From the NCBI RefSeq assembly GCF_002368295.1, contig NZ_AP018250.1, positions 62,001 through 126,000 on the forward strand: a stretch of 64,000 nucleotides of DNA. The letters run 5' to 3'. The notes under the pieces are model-generated. The model was given only the letters and a program-made list of their open reading frames with translations, was not told where the DNA came from and ran no database searches. The translations under genes and the position numbers were made by a program. How positions within the stretch are numbered: the first letter of the stretch is position 1; each line of letters begins with the position of its first letter. Shown here piece by piece: positions 27,434 to 37,152 of the stretch. The DNA comes from Tolypothrix tenuis PCC 7101. Its GTDB lineage: Bacteria; Cyanobacteriota; Cyanobacteriia; Cyanobacteriales; Nostocaceae.

Positions 27434-29263
27434 ATGTTACAGCTAGAGAATGAGGCTACCAATAAACATATATCTTCCGTAAATAGTCTTTTACCAATCG
27501 ATAGTGCAGAGGAAGATGAAGTTGAAAATTCACAATTTGAGGTGGTTGAAGAAGATGAAACTGAAGTAGAAGACCCCGCGTTAATCCAAACTAAACACGA
27601 CTTTGTTACATCTCCCTGGTCGAGGTTAGGAATTATTGGTGGTGCATTTGGTGCTGGGTTTTTAGTTATATTTGTTGTCCTCAACGGCATGATGAATGGG
27701 AGTGGTAAAAATGCCAAAAAACCAGAATTAACTACTACTCCAACTCCCACGGTTGCCGCATCTGAGAAAAAAGAAGGCGATGTTTATGCCAAGCTTGCTC
27801 TCGCCAAGCAACAGGAAGAACTTGATGCCCTAAATGGTAAAGCTAACACAGAAGACAAAGAGGAGAAAAAAGAAGCTACTGAAGAAGAACAAGCCAAAAA
27901 CCCAGAGAAAACCCGTTCTATTCGACAACGAAGGGTAGTTGCTCAAGAAACTCCCCCTACTTCCAGAAGACGTGTATACCGGGAAGAAACACCCGAACGT
28001 GTTAGACCAACACGTAGAGTAGTGGCCTCACAGCCAATACCACCTCTGCGTCCTAGCGCTCCTCTGCCAAAATTTGCTAAACAAACAGTTGCCAGCAACC
28101 AGACTGTCGCCAAAGATCCAATAGCCGAACTTGAACGCCTGCGTAACCTGGGTTCGGTTGGTCGAGTTGAGTATATGCTAGCCAGTACCACTGTCAGTGA
28201 ACCTACAAACACAACAGTACAAGAAGTTACAGGTAAAACTGAAGAAACATTACGCCCAGCAAAACAAAATAGCGATCGCTCCCGTCGCCGCCGTAGCCGA
28301 CGCAGCGAGAATACCGAAACATTTACCAATACTCCTAATCAAGTTGAAGAACTGCGCCCGCGTTGGCAACCTGTAACCACAAATGACAGTAATCCTGAGT
28401 ATGGCAATACTGATGACAAACAGAACAATCAAGCCGTACCAGTTATTTATAGCTTCTCGGTAAAAGAACCACAAATTAGCTCAGAACTTGACAAAGAAAA
28501 GACCGTAGAATCCAGTTTTGCTAGTAATAAAGAAAACAACTCTACTCAGCAAGTTGAGCAAGTTGCAAATAACTACCTGCCAGAAGAAGCGCAGATACTC
28601 CAAGAAACACAACCACAGTATTTAGTTGTCGGTTCGTTTGCAAGTGCAACCCTGGTAACTCCACTCGTTATGCCCCAAACCAGTAATAACAGTCGTTCCC
28701 AGGAGCAGACAAATACATTACGGTTTGTCGCCCGGTTGGACGAGCCGCTTTACAGCAATACTGGTGAAATAGCTATTCCCGCAGGAACACAGGTAACTAT
28801 CGCCATGATTTCGGTTGATAGCACATCAGGCGTGCGTGCCGAAGTCATGGCCATTCTCAAAGACGGCACAGAATATCCTCTATCACCTGGAACGATATCA
28901 GTTTTGGGAGAGGCGGGTTCGCCCCTAATCGCCAGACCTTACGACGACAAGGGATCTGAAATTGCTAAATATGATGCCACATTAGGGACAATAGCTGGTC
29001 TTGCCAAGGTAGGGGAAATTATTAACCAGCCGGATGAAGAAGTCACAGAAGATTTACCTTTAGGTGGGACAAGAACCCGCAGCCGCAATAACAATCGCAA
29101 CCTGGGAGCTGCTTTCCTTGAAGGTGCCTTTGGCAAACTTGGCGAAACAATCAGCAAGCGGACAGAACGTGCTACTGACGAAATCAACCGCCGTCCCAAT
29201 GTTTGGTATGTGCCTAAAGACACCAAAATCACAATCAAAGTCGATAGGTCAATCAAGCTGTGA
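27434..29263 (+). CDS. VirB10/TrbI-like protein
   Basis: A 609-residue protein with a cytoplasmic acidic N-terminus, one membrane helix (about 62-82), a long Arg/Pro/Gln-rich periplasmic linker (about 150-420) and a C-terminal beta domain (about 430-609). This domain includes RFVARLDEPLYSNTGEIAIP, PAGTQVTIAMISVDSTSGVR and DTKITIKVDRSI, the VirB10/TrbI outer-membrane pore pattern. The linker is longer than usual. Its stop overlaps the start of the next gene by 4 bp. Confidence 0.8.
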   Translation: MLQLENEATNKHISSVNSLLPIDSAEEDEVENSQFEVVEEDETEVEDPALIQTKHDFVTSPWSRLGIIGGAFGAGFLVIFVVLNGMMNGSGKNAKKPELTTTPTPTVAASEKKEGDVYAKLALAKQQEELDALNGKANTEDKEEKKEATEEEQAKNPEKTRSIRQRRVVAQETPPTSRRRVYREETPERVRPTRRVVASQPIPPLRPSAPLPKFAKQTVASNQTVAKDPIAELERLRNLGSVGRVEYMLASTTVSEPTNTTVQEVTGKTEETLRPAKQNSDRSRRRRSRRSENTETFTNTPNQVEELRPRWQPVTTNDSNPEYGNTDDKQNNQAVPVIYSFSVKEPQISSELDKEKTVESSFASNKENNSTQQVEQVANNYLPEEAQILQETQPQYLVVGSFASATLVTPLVMPQTSNNSRSQEQTNTLRFVARLDEPLYSNTGEIAIPAGTQVTIAMISVDSTSGVRAEVMAILKDGTEYPLSPGTISVLGEAGSPLIARPYDDKGSEIAKYDATLGTIAGLAKVGEIINQPDEEVTEDLPLGGTRTRSRNNNRNLGAAFLEGAFGKLGETISKRTERATDEINRRPNVWYVPKDTKITIKVDRSIKL

Positions 29264-30111
29264 AACTAAGAGATATAGCCGATTTTAGTTTAAGGATGCC
29301 AAAGGCGATTGCCTCTGGCACTGCGCTCCGCGCAATCGCCTTTAGCGGGTGCCTCACTATCGCCTCCGTGCTTGCACCAAACCAACTTGTACTAGCAAAT
29401 ACTATTCGTCAAGTTGCAGCGTCCCAGGTATCAGGGGAAAATGCTCAATTACAGACAGTTAAGGTGTGGCCTGGACATGGGGTATCAATATCGTTCTACA
29501 ACACCAGAGAAATCATCAAGAAAATCTGGCTGGATGACCCATCTAGGTTTGTTTTTGATGTAGACGGATGCCTTGAAGGTTTGGGTAAGTGTTCTGGAAA
29601 CAGCACGGGTGCGGGACTAATTCACATTCGCCACATCGAGACAGTCAAAATCCCCGGTTTACCACCAGCTCCTTACGGGGCGCACATGACGGTGATTACC
29701 GAATCTGGCTCAACAAGGAAAAGCTATCACTTCCGGATTGTAGCGGGCAGTGGCACACCAGAGTACAGCCAAATTGAAATTATTGGCGACACTCCCAGCA
29801 AACCTGAAGAAGTAAAACCAAAGGTCAGTTACACCGCATTATCTGATAGCAGATATATCGCCAAAGGGATGCAAGTTGCCCTCAAAAACCAGTGGGTTAC
29901 GACAGACAGCAAGCTTTGGAAGCGTCTGAACCAACTTGTGGAGTTGCGATCGCAAGGAGAGGAACTTGTCGTCGCCGCCAGCACTACCGGAGTATCAATG
30001 CAATTGGTTGAAAAACTCATGCTACTGGGTGGAAAGCGCTTGTTAGAAATACCAACACAGCGCAATAACCCTCTCACAACAACAAATCCAGGTAAATCAA
30101 GTTTTAAATAA
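29260..30111 (+). CDS. VirB9/TraK-like secreted protein
   Basis: A 283-residue protein starting at GTG in a GTGA overlap with the VirB10-like gene. It carries a signal-peptide-like region (CLTIASVLAPNQLVLA) after an unusual N-terminal extension encoded by a palindromic repeat (residues about 15-28). The mature part, with VKVWPGHGVSISFYNTREII and KIWLDDPSRFVFD, fits the beta-rich N-terminal domain of VirB9/TraK, which binds VirB10 at the outer membrane. The order VirB10 then VirB9 is reversed compared with the Agrobacterium model. Confidence 0.55.
   Translation: MKLRDIADFSLRMPKAIASGTALRAIAFSGCLTIASVLAPNQLVLANTIRQVAASQVSGENAQLQTVKVWPGHGVSISFYNTREIIKKIWLDDPSRFVFDVDGCLEGLGKCSGNSTGAGLIHIRHIETVKIPGLPPAPYGAHMTVITESGSTRKSYHFRIVAGSGTPEYSQIEIIGDTPSKPEEVKPKVSYTALSDSRYIAKGMQVALKNQWVTTDSKLWKRLNQLVELRSQGEELVVAASTTGVSMQLVEKLMLLGGKRLLEIPTQRNNPLTTTNPGKSSFK
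29301..29343. repeat. 43-bp palindromic repeat inside the virB9-like signal region
   Basis: A perfect 12-bp inverted repeat (AAAGGCGATTGC at 29301-29312, GCAATCGCCTTT at 29332-29343) with a 19-bp loop. The inner 35 bp match 28 of 35 positions of the reverse complement of 52711-52745, so both belong to one dispersed family. It is read in frame as PKAIASGTALRAIAF. Confidence 0.65.
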
Positions 30112-30114
30112 ATA

Positions 30115-31530
30115 GTGATGTATAACGAACATCTGGCCGCTAACAACCAAATTTTAGATACTACAGCAGAGGTAACTGCGATTGTACCAGTGAGAGCTGC
30201 AAGTCAGGAAACTACTCACAACAAAACCAATCGAGGGCTTGAGTATCGGATGGAAAAATTTAATAAATTACGCTACCTAATGGTTGCAGGACTTATTGCA
30301 GGGCTTGCCCTGCACGGATTAATCCGATATGGAGGTAGCTATAATATCGGCAGTCTCTTATTCGGCGATAAAGCGGTAGCTCAAACAGTTTCATCGAAGT
30401 ATTCAAATTTGAACACTTCGACAGATAAGACAAAACAAACCAAACAACCACAGCCCGTTGCAACTAAATACGTCAATGGCGCACCTACTCCCGATTGGAG
30501 CAGTATCACGTTTAGAAACATGAAATTTGGCGGTGCTGGCAGTGTCGAATTCCCTAATATCAAAAACCCTGGTATGAAGGAGACACGCACCTGGAGTGCT
30601 GGGCAAAGCCTTGCCGAAGTCATGGAACTGGGTGATTTTGAAGCAACTGAGTTCAATATTGAAGATTTCACGCTTGGAGATATCGCTGACATCACGGGCG
30701 TTCAACTTAAAAATCTCAAACTGTCAGATTTTGAAACACTCGATTGGCAAACACTCGAAGACCTCGCCGAAGCAATTCCTAATTTAGAAGATTCAGAAAT
30801 CGCAGCCATCCCACCAATTCAAGAACTAGTGACCAAAGTTACAGGCAGCACCGCAAGCTACCAAACTGTTGGTGAGGTGCTGGACAATTATCCCCAACTG
30901 GGAGAAGTGGAACTTGGTGAGTATGTCAAACTTGATAAATATAAACTAACCAGCATCCCTGGTATTGAGAATGCACAGCTAAAGGACTTTACTAACTGGC
31001 AAAATACAACAATTGGTAAGGTTCCGGGATTAGCTGAGGTACCGTTCGATCAGTTCCCCAGCGTTCCCATCCCTGATGTTAGCTTTATCGGCAAAGTAGA
31101 CTTACCCCTCGGTTCCCTTGAAAGCGGACGCTGGAAGTCTATATCTGGTAGCTATCAAGCTGGGTTTAATGTCCCGTGCGAGAAAACGTGTGGTCACATC
31201 GAAGTTTCGGGTAGCGATATTGTGACTGGCGCACAATGGATGTCCGGTAAAGACCAAAAAGTTAAAGGCGGATTTGGCATCTTGGGCAGCCTCAACGGTG
31301 GCAAAGAACCCACAGGTCGCCACCCCTTTGGGAAATCATTTAAACAAGTCATCTGGGATATTAACGAAGCGGACGGCAGTATCACCACCGCGATGTTCTT
31401 TCGTATCTGCAAGCGGGGGTGGGTTGACTTGGGCTGCTCGCCCTACTTCATTGGCCCAGTTCCCTTCTTTACCTACCGCGAGATAGACCCAATTATCCTT
31501 GGTACGCCCCTCACCGTACCTAAAAATTAA
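30115..31530 (+). CDS. Unknown T4SS-cluster protein, membrane-anchored, repeat-containing
   Basis: A 471-residue protein that starts 3 bp after the VirB9-like gene. It has one membrane segment (about 55-72) and a long extracytoplasmic part. Residues about 150-320 carry loosely repeated helical units with the pattern L.D..L.DIADI.G..L..L.LSDFETLDW. The C-terminal part (about 340-471) has Cys residues (PCEKTCGHIEVSG, RICKRGWVDLGC) and may form a disulfide-linked domain. I do not recognise the family. Placement inside the conjugation operon suggests a pilus or surface accessory. Confidence 0.65.
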   Translation: MMYNEHLAANNQILDTTAEVTAIVPVRAASQETTHNKTNRGLEYRMEKFNKLRYLMVAGLIAGLALHGLIRYGGSYNIGSLLFGDKAVAQTVSSKYSNLNTSTDKTKQTKQPQPVATKYVNGAPTPDWSSITFRNMKFGGAGSVEFPNIKNPGMKETRTWSAGQSLAEVMELGDFEATEFNIEDFTLGDIADITGVQLKNLKLSDFETLDWQTLEDLAEAIPNLEDSEIAAIPPIQELVTKVTGSTASYQTVGEVLDNYPQLGEVELGEYVKLDKYKLTSIPGIENAQLKDFTNWQNTTIGKVPGLAEVPFDQFPSVPIPDVSFIGKVDLPLGSLESGRWKSISGSYQAGFNVPCEKTCGHIEVSGSDIVTGAQWMSGKDQKVKGGFGILGSLNGGKEPTGRHPFGKSFKQVIWDINEADGSITTAMFFRICKRGWVDLGCSPYFIGPVPFFTYREIDPIILGTPLTVPKN

Positions 31531-31673
31531 CAAGTAAAAAGGCAATCATAGAAGAATTTATCCTCTTTTACTTTTGACTTGGAGAGGACACACCAGATAA
31601 CTAATGAAGAAATATGCAACTTCACTTCACCGCATATTTCTTCGATTTCCTCATGCAATTAATACAAATTATT

Positions 31674-33440
31674 ATGAATAATTATCTGTTTGCAACTGCT
31701 AAAACTAAGACAGTTAGAGAAGTAAAAGCTGCTCATAAAAATAGCAATACTGACTTTAGTAAGTATACAGATAAGTTCATGTCACCTCAAGGTTTGGCAC
31801 TGGCCGGGGGAATTGGCTTATTATTGCTTTTACAGCTTTTTAGTAATGGTAAAAAAGGCAAGCTTGCTACTAGCTATTGGGGTGGAGCAAAGGAAACCGC
31901 CCAAGCTAAGAAAAAAGCTCTCAAGCAAATCGTCACTCCTAAGTGCGATAGTGCCAGTTTATATATTGGAGTACACAAATACAAGGGTCAAAAATTACCC
32001 AAGGGGAGTGGGGGAGTTCCAGTTTATGTACCCGATGTCCAACGGGGAACTGCTGTAATTGGCGCACCTGGTAGTGGTAAATCATTCTCGGCTATCAACC
32101 CGATGATTTACTCAGCAATTGACCAGGGCTTTGGTATAGTATTATACGATTTTAAGTATGCCAGTCAAGCCAAAATCGCCAGTTATGCCAAATCCAAGGG
32201 GTATGACGTACATATCTTTGCACCGGGATTTCCCGAATCAGAGGTATGTAACCCAATCGATTTTTTACGCGACAGTAGCGATGCTGAAACCGCACGGCAG
32301 TTAGCTACGGTAATTAACAAAAACTTCCGCCTGTTAGGTAATGCGTCTGAGGATGCCTTCTTTGGCCCCGCCGGCGACCAGTTGACGCAGGCTATTTTAA
32401 TGCTAACTAAAGAGTTTGGCGACCGCGCTGATATTATGACGGCTGCGGCAATACTTTCTAGCGAGAAGATGGTCGAACGCTTGATGGCAGCCGAACTAAA
32501 CCCTTGGATTAGGATAGCTTTTGGTCAATTATTTAGCTCGGCTGGTTCAGAGAAAACTGTAGCGGGTATTGCTGGTAGTGCTTCATTGATGTTCACCCGG
32601 TTCATGGCAAGGGGTACATTGGGATGCTTTGTCGGTAAAACAACCTTGCCCTTGGAGGTAAAACGCAAACAGATGATTATCTTCGGGTTAGACCGCGAAC
32701 GCCGCGATGCTGTCAGCCCCCTAATGACCAGTATTCTTCACATGGTAGTTTCCCGCAGTATTGCCAAAAAACGTAAGGAAGACGGCCCATTAGTAGTGTG
32801 TCTTGACGAGTTGCCAAGTATCTTCCTTCCAGATTTATTTAGATGGCTTAACGAATCTCGTTCCGAAGGATTCTGCGGTATCCTGGGTTGGCAAAATATG
32901 GGTCAGCTTGAAAAGATTTATGGTAAAGAAATCTCTAAAGCTATCCTTGGTGCGTGCGGTACAAAATTTGTTTTTAATCCTGGTGAAGAAGAATCAGCAC
33001 GATTATTTTCTGCATATTTAGGTGAAGAGGAAATTAAATATAAACAAAAATCCCGCTCAACGGGAGGGGGTAAAGCCAGCACATCTATCAGCGAACAAGA
33101 ACGGACTCGCAAGCTATTTGAGCCAGCCCAATTCCTCAAATTACCACCTGGTAAATGTCTATTTATTAACCCAGCTTATAGTAATAAAAATGAGGGTTCA
33201 GTACCACTATTAAAAAACATCAAAATCCCCAAATATATCATTGTATTAGAACAAGAAAATGAAGCTAACTGGGATAAACTCATCAAAGAGCTTGCTAGGA
33301 AAAGTACCCAGAAAAAACCCACACAGGAAGATTTAGATTTACGAGTCAAGGAAGTAGATCGGAAGTTCCCTATCCCACAAGCACCCGTACAAGCGGGCAA
33401 TGCACCGTTACCTGTTGATGCGTACAAGAGCTTTTTCTAA
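31674..33440 (+). CDS. VirD4/TraD-like type IV coupling protein
   Basis: A 588-residue protein with a short N-terminal membrane segment (about 40-56) and a P-loop ATPase body. Walker A is GAPGSGKS (about residue 130), Walker B is VVCLDELPSIF (about 372-382), followed by the GILGWQNMGQLEKIYG motif typical of VirD4/TraG ATPases. ATG 31674 is chosen because the upstream codons give an unlikely N-terminus. It would link a relaxase-DNA substrate to the transfer channel. No relaxase is seen in the window. Confidence 0.82.
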   Translation: MNNYLFATAKTKTVREVKAAHKNSNTDFSKYTDKFMSPQGLALAGGIGLLLLLQLFSNGKKGKLATSYWGGAKETAQAKKKALKQIVTPKCDSASLYIGVHKYKGQKLPKGSGGVPVYVPDVQRGTAVIGAPGSGKSFSAINPMIYSAIDQGFGIVLYDFKYASQAKIASYAKSKGYDVHIFAPGFPESEVCNPIDFLRDSSDAETARQLATVINKNFRLLGNASEDAFFGPAGDQLTQAILMLTKEFGDRADIMTAAAILSSEKMVERLMAAELNPWIRIAFGQLFSSAGSEKTVAGIAGSASLMFTRFMARGTLGCFVGKTTLPLEVKRKQMIIFGLDRERRDAVSPLMTSILHMVVSRSIAKKRKEDGPLVVCLDELPSIFLPDLFRWLNESRSEGFCGILGWQNMGQLEKIYGKEISKAILGACGTKFVFNPGEEESARLFSAYLGEEEIKYKQKSRSTGGGKASTSISEQERTRKLFEPAQFLKLPPGKCLFINPAYSNKNEGSVPLLKNIKIPKYIIVLEQENEANWDKLIKELARKSTQKKPTQEDLDLRVKEVDRKFPIPQAPVQAGNAPLPVDAYKSFF

Positions 33441-33526
33441 AAACTTTAAGTTTGATGACCAACTGGTTTTTATAAAGCACAGTCAGACTGTTTGAATTTA
33501 TAGATTATTTTCACCATATTTAATAT

Positions 33527-35770
33527 ATGTTTGACCCCAGGCACACTCAAATTAATGAATCATATTTAGGTACAGCCGATACTGCAATTCAAACAAGTCG
33601 AGAATTAAGTAAAAGCCTCATCAATGCACTTACTAAGATAACTAAAGTAATTCTCGAAAAACTCAAAGAAGCCCAAGAAGCAAGTAAAATAGCAGTTGAA
33701 GTTGGCAAAGATATTTACAATCTTGTACCTGATGAATCTACCCCTGGTGCATATAAATGGGAAAAGGTAGATTTAACCAGTCAAAGTATAAAAAGTAATC
33801 AAGAAACTAATATTGTGTTAATGCCCGATTTATTAGTAGAAGGCCAATACACAATAGAAACTGAACCTTTTACTGACTATCAAGCACAAATAATTGCTGC
33901 AAGATTAGTAGAAAATGTACCCAATTTAAATAATAATTATCAGCAAACAAGTGATAATACTCTGAAAATTACAGCTTATCTAGAGTCAGATGGTTCAGAA
34001 AAACAAATCGTTATCTACGAACAAAATAGCGAAGGTAAATGTACAACTAATCTCGTCACTGAAATACTTACTCCAGATGAAATAATAGATGTGGCAAGTG
34101 AACCATTAATTAAGCTGCTACCACCATCTGCTGACATGATTAACAATTATAAAGATACAAAAGATGATAATGAAAATTTAACTGCTATAGAAGACAATTC
34201 ATCGTTAGATGATAGTCAATTTTCGACCAATAAGTTAATACAAGATGAAAACAGTTCGCCCATAAATCAAGAAATAAACTCATCTGTTGAAATAGAGGTA
34301 GATAACAGTCTTGAAGATGATGTGGTCAATAATCTTCAAGAAGAAATCGCACAGTCCGAAGAAACTATTCAAATTCGACGGATAGTTACTAGTAACCATC
34401 AATCTCAAAATCCAGCTGAAGAGGAGGTAAATAAAAATGTAACTCCCAATCAGTTTTTTATACAAGAGCCAGAGGAGCAAGCAACTAATAATCGAAAAAA
34501 ATATGCACCTGAATTTACCTATCAAGAAGTAGCTAATTCTCAAGATGTAGAGCCAGCAGCGCAACAGTGGGCGCGTCAGGTTGAAGTACCTATTTATCAA
34601 ATTAATAATAAACAAGCGCGGGAAGAACGTTACAACGGGGAAAATAAAGACATTGCTGAAACTGCGATCGCAATGTTAAAAAAATACGGCACTCTTGAAC
34701 AAGATGGTTCACGTATTTACCGTAGCGATACATTTGTGATTCGCCAACAGGGAGACACTGTTAGCATTCATCGCCGCAGTGATGAATTATTTGGGTGGGA
34801 GAACTCTTTGATGGATTTTAAACTCAACAAAAAAGAGGAACCCAAAATCATGAAAAAGCCTACAGAGATGTTACCTATTGAACGTCAGGAGTTTCTCATT
34901 GTGGCAGAATACTTAGGCGACAATGGTAAGCTACCTGATCTCAATAATGCCGATATCCGTGATGTAGCAAACAGCTTGGGGAGTCTTGCACCTGCCGGCA
35001 CGATTAAAACGCTGGAAGTATTTAAACAAAATGAGATGTTGCACACCCTGAATAATGTCCTCATCCAGGCTGATAAGGAAGAACTTACAGTAAGTGAATT
35101 TACCATCAAGCGATCGCGCAACCCCGAAAAAAATCGAGCCAGCTTGCAATTATTTAAAACTACCGAAGAAAAAGGTACTCAGGAACTTGTCCGGTTTGAC
35201 CTAACTAAAACCGAAGCCGGCATTACCAAAGAAGTCAGCAAGATGAATATCTCTGAGTACGATATCAACCAAATTAAGTTTATTGCCCAAAACGCCAGCA
35301 AACTCAACCTGGAACACATCTTTGGTGACGAACAATCTACTTCCACAGCCGCAGATGCACCCAAAAAACGAGTAATACAAGCAGTTGGCGATTTGCCTGT
35401 CACAGTTCACCCCTACATCGCCAAGGAATGGGCAAATATGGTCAAGCATGGTGGCCCTGACTGGGGAGGGGCAATGAATCAAGGCAATGAAGAAATTCTA
35501 CAACGGATAAATGAGAACAACGGCAAGTTACCAATTGCCGACCAGCGAGAGATGTACTTCAAGATTATGACCTATAAGGCAACTGAGGCACAAAAGCAGG
35601 GAGAAACAGTCGTCGATTTTGTTCCGCTTAAAGATATTATGAATGACTTACAAGCATGGCGAGGAGAAGAAATTCGGCAGCAATATACCCCTACTGAACA
35701 CATACCCTCCCCTCAAAAGCAAACTGTCGCTGCTGCACCTAAAACCAAGTCAAGAGAAGTTGAACTATAA
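33527..35770 (+). CDS. Large unknown protein downstream of VirD4-like gene
   Basis: A 747-residue soluble protein. The N-terminal part has a helical region (about 20-65). The middle (about 210-340) is acidic, low-complexity and Asn/Gln/Glu-rich, probably disordered. The C-terminal half is folded, with GTLEQDGSRIYRSDTFVIRQ (about 385) and a final helical part (YIAKEWANMVKHGGPDWGGA). No catalytic motif or known family is recognised. Its place after the coupling protein makes a substrate, accessory or DNA-processing role possible. Confidence 0.6.
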   Translation: MFDPRHTQINESYLGTADTAIQTSRELSKSLINALTKITKVILEKLKEAQEASKIAVEVGKDIYNLVPDESTPGAYKWEKVDLTSQSIKSNQETNIVLMPDLLVEGQYTIETEPFTDYQAQIIAARLVENVPNLNNNYQQTSDNTLKITAYLESDGSEKQIVIYEQNSEGKCTTNLVTEILTPDEIIDVASEPLIKLLPPSADMINNYKDTKDDNENLTAIEDNSSLDDSQFSTNKLIQDENSSPINQEINSSVEIEVDNSLEDDVVNNLQEEIAQSEETIQIRRIVTSNHQSQNPAEEEVNKNVTPNQFFIQEPEEQATNNRKKYAPEFTYQEVANSQDVEPAAQQWARQVEVPIYQINNKQAREERYNGENKDIAETAIAMLKKYGTLEQDGSRIYRSDTFVIRQQGDTVSIHRRSDELFGWENSLMDFKLNKKEEPKIMKKPTEMLPIERQEFLIVAEYLGDNGKLPDLNNADIRDVANSLGSLAPAGTIKTLEVFKQNEMLHTLNNVLIQADKEELTVSEFTIKRSRNPEKNRASLQLFKTTEEKGTQELVRFDLTKTEAGITKEVSKMNISEYDINQIKFIAQNASKLNLEHIFGDEQSTSTAADAPKKRVIQAVGDLPVTVHPYIAKEWANMVKHGGPDWGGAMNQGNEEILQRINENNGKLPIADQREMYFKIMTYKATEAQKQGETVVDFVPLKDIMNDLQAWRGEEIRQQYTPTEHIPSPQKQTVAAAPKTKSREVEL

Positions 35771-35987
35771 ATTACCCGTCACCAAGTTTGCAAAGTTGCA
35801 TTGGCAATATAAAAACTTGGGTTTAGAAGTTCCGCAAATTGACATCAGTTGCAAATTTCAAATTCAACAAGCTTTTCATTTATTTAAATGATTAGTTCAT
35901 TGTTTTAAATTACACAATTCAAGGAGAAATTACTACGTAAAGCTCACGCAGATACTCAATGTAGTATTTCAAGCGAAAAATCAAAAA

Positions 35988-36878
35988 GTGAGCTTAACCT
36001 CTGAATTAAAAAACAGAAATTCACCTATCAGGAGATGGTTTGACTCTAGACTAAACCAGACAGTTATTAAAATGATTACTAGCCATAACCAACTATTAGA
36101 AAATCAAGGAATTATCAAACCAGTTAATGGTGTAGATTTTCCATTGGTAGGAAATGCGATCGCCAAAGCACTTGCTAAATATTTAGGAAGCATCTATGAA
36201 GATAAAAGATGCTTTACTAATTGTCTTGCTCAGGTTGGAGCCAAAGTCCTCAAAATAGAATATGCTTTCGACTATTGCATTACAAATTCCAACTCACTTG
36301 AAGAAGAAGCTCTAAAGTGTATGCTACTGGGTGCGTTAGAAAATTATGCACGCAGCCGTAACATACATGAAATTATTCAACCTTTTCTACAAGGAGAAAA
36401 AACCCTTCGACTTGAACCAGAATATTTCAAAAAATGGCTTCCTACTATTCAAGATACATCTCAAATTATCGGTATTTTACCCCGTACTTGGCAAACTGTA
36501 GCTAATCAAGTGAGTGGAAATATCACCTGCAATGCTTCATACCCTTTAAGTGAATATCTTGGAGGTGCTGATTGCCAGATAATCGCTGGAAATACTCTTA
36601 TTGATGTACGAACAACTGCCAAGAAGCGTCCTTTCTCTGTAGAAAATTTTTACCAACAAATTAGTTATGTTCTGCTTGATAGCAATGACACCTATCGTAT
36701 CAATCAACTAGTCTGGTTTTACAGCCGTCAACAGTCGGTATTCTTCTATCCCACTAACAAAATATTCCGCGACTTGCGAGCAACAAGAGAAGAATTTAAG
36801 AAAATGATTCTTGATAATTATGAAATAAATAGACTAGCAGAACAAAATAAGGGTTTATATCTTCCCCAGGAAGGTTAA
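35988..36878 (+). CDS. Possible PD-(D/E)XK nuclease-like protein, unknown family
   Basis: A 296-residue protein starting at GTG 35988. The N-terminal 150 residues are helical. Near residue 195 the segment GGADCQIIAGNTLIDVRTTA followed by KK fits the D-x(n)-D/E-x-K active-site pattern of the PD-(D/E)XK fold, followed by helix NFYQQISYVLL and strand INQLVWFYSRQ. It is downstream of the conjugation cluster and followed 4 bp later by a damaged small gene. The nuclease call is inference from pattern only. Confidence 0.5.
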   Translation: MSLTSELKNRNSPIRRWFDSRLNQTVIKMITSHNQLLENQGIIKPVNGVDFPLVGNAIAKALAKYLGSIYEDKRCFTNCLAQVGAKVLKIEYAFDYCITNSNSLEEEALKCMLLGALENYARSRNIHEIIQPFLQGEKTLRLEPEYFKKWLPTIQDTSQIIGILPRTWQTVANQVSGNITCNASYPLSEYLGGADCQIIAGNTLIDVRTTAKKRPFSVENFYQQISYVLLDSNDTYRINQLVWFYSRQQSVFFYPTNKIFRDLRATREEFKKMILDNYEINRLAEQNKGLYLPQEG

Positions 36879-36882
36879 AAAT

Positions 36883-37083
36883 ATGATTCAAGATTTTCAA
36901 CTTAACCCTAGCTTCAATATTTACTTTGATGGTATGGAGTATCACGCCAAGATCCACTTTGATGATGCTTTTGAAACTTAAGCAGAAGAAATTGCAGCAA
37001 GTGATATTAGCACTCTTGCTACTAAAGTCTCTAATCTTTGGCGGCAGTATCTTCTAAGTATTGCAAATAAATACAGAAATTAA
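36883..37083 (+). pseudogene. Small gene with an in-frame nonsense codon
   Basis: ATG 36883 opens a frame that stops at TAA 36979-36981 after 32 codons (...KIHFDDAFET) and then continues open in the same frame for 33 codons (AEEIAASDISTLATKVSNLW...) to a second TAA at 37081-37083. A single CAA to TAA change would explain this. It lies 4 bp after the preceding gene, so it was probably co-transcribed. Confidence 0.5.
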
Positions 37084-37152
37084 TCGACAAATTAGCTCTC
37101 TCCAAGCAGAGGGTTAACTTAATGAATTAAAATCAATTAATAATCTCAGGAG

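Noticed and set aside
35643..35891. Plus-strand frame of 82 codons overlapping the end of the 747-residue gene
   Set aside because: Most of it overlaps a real gene in another frame, it has no ribosome-binding site, and its composition is not protein-like.
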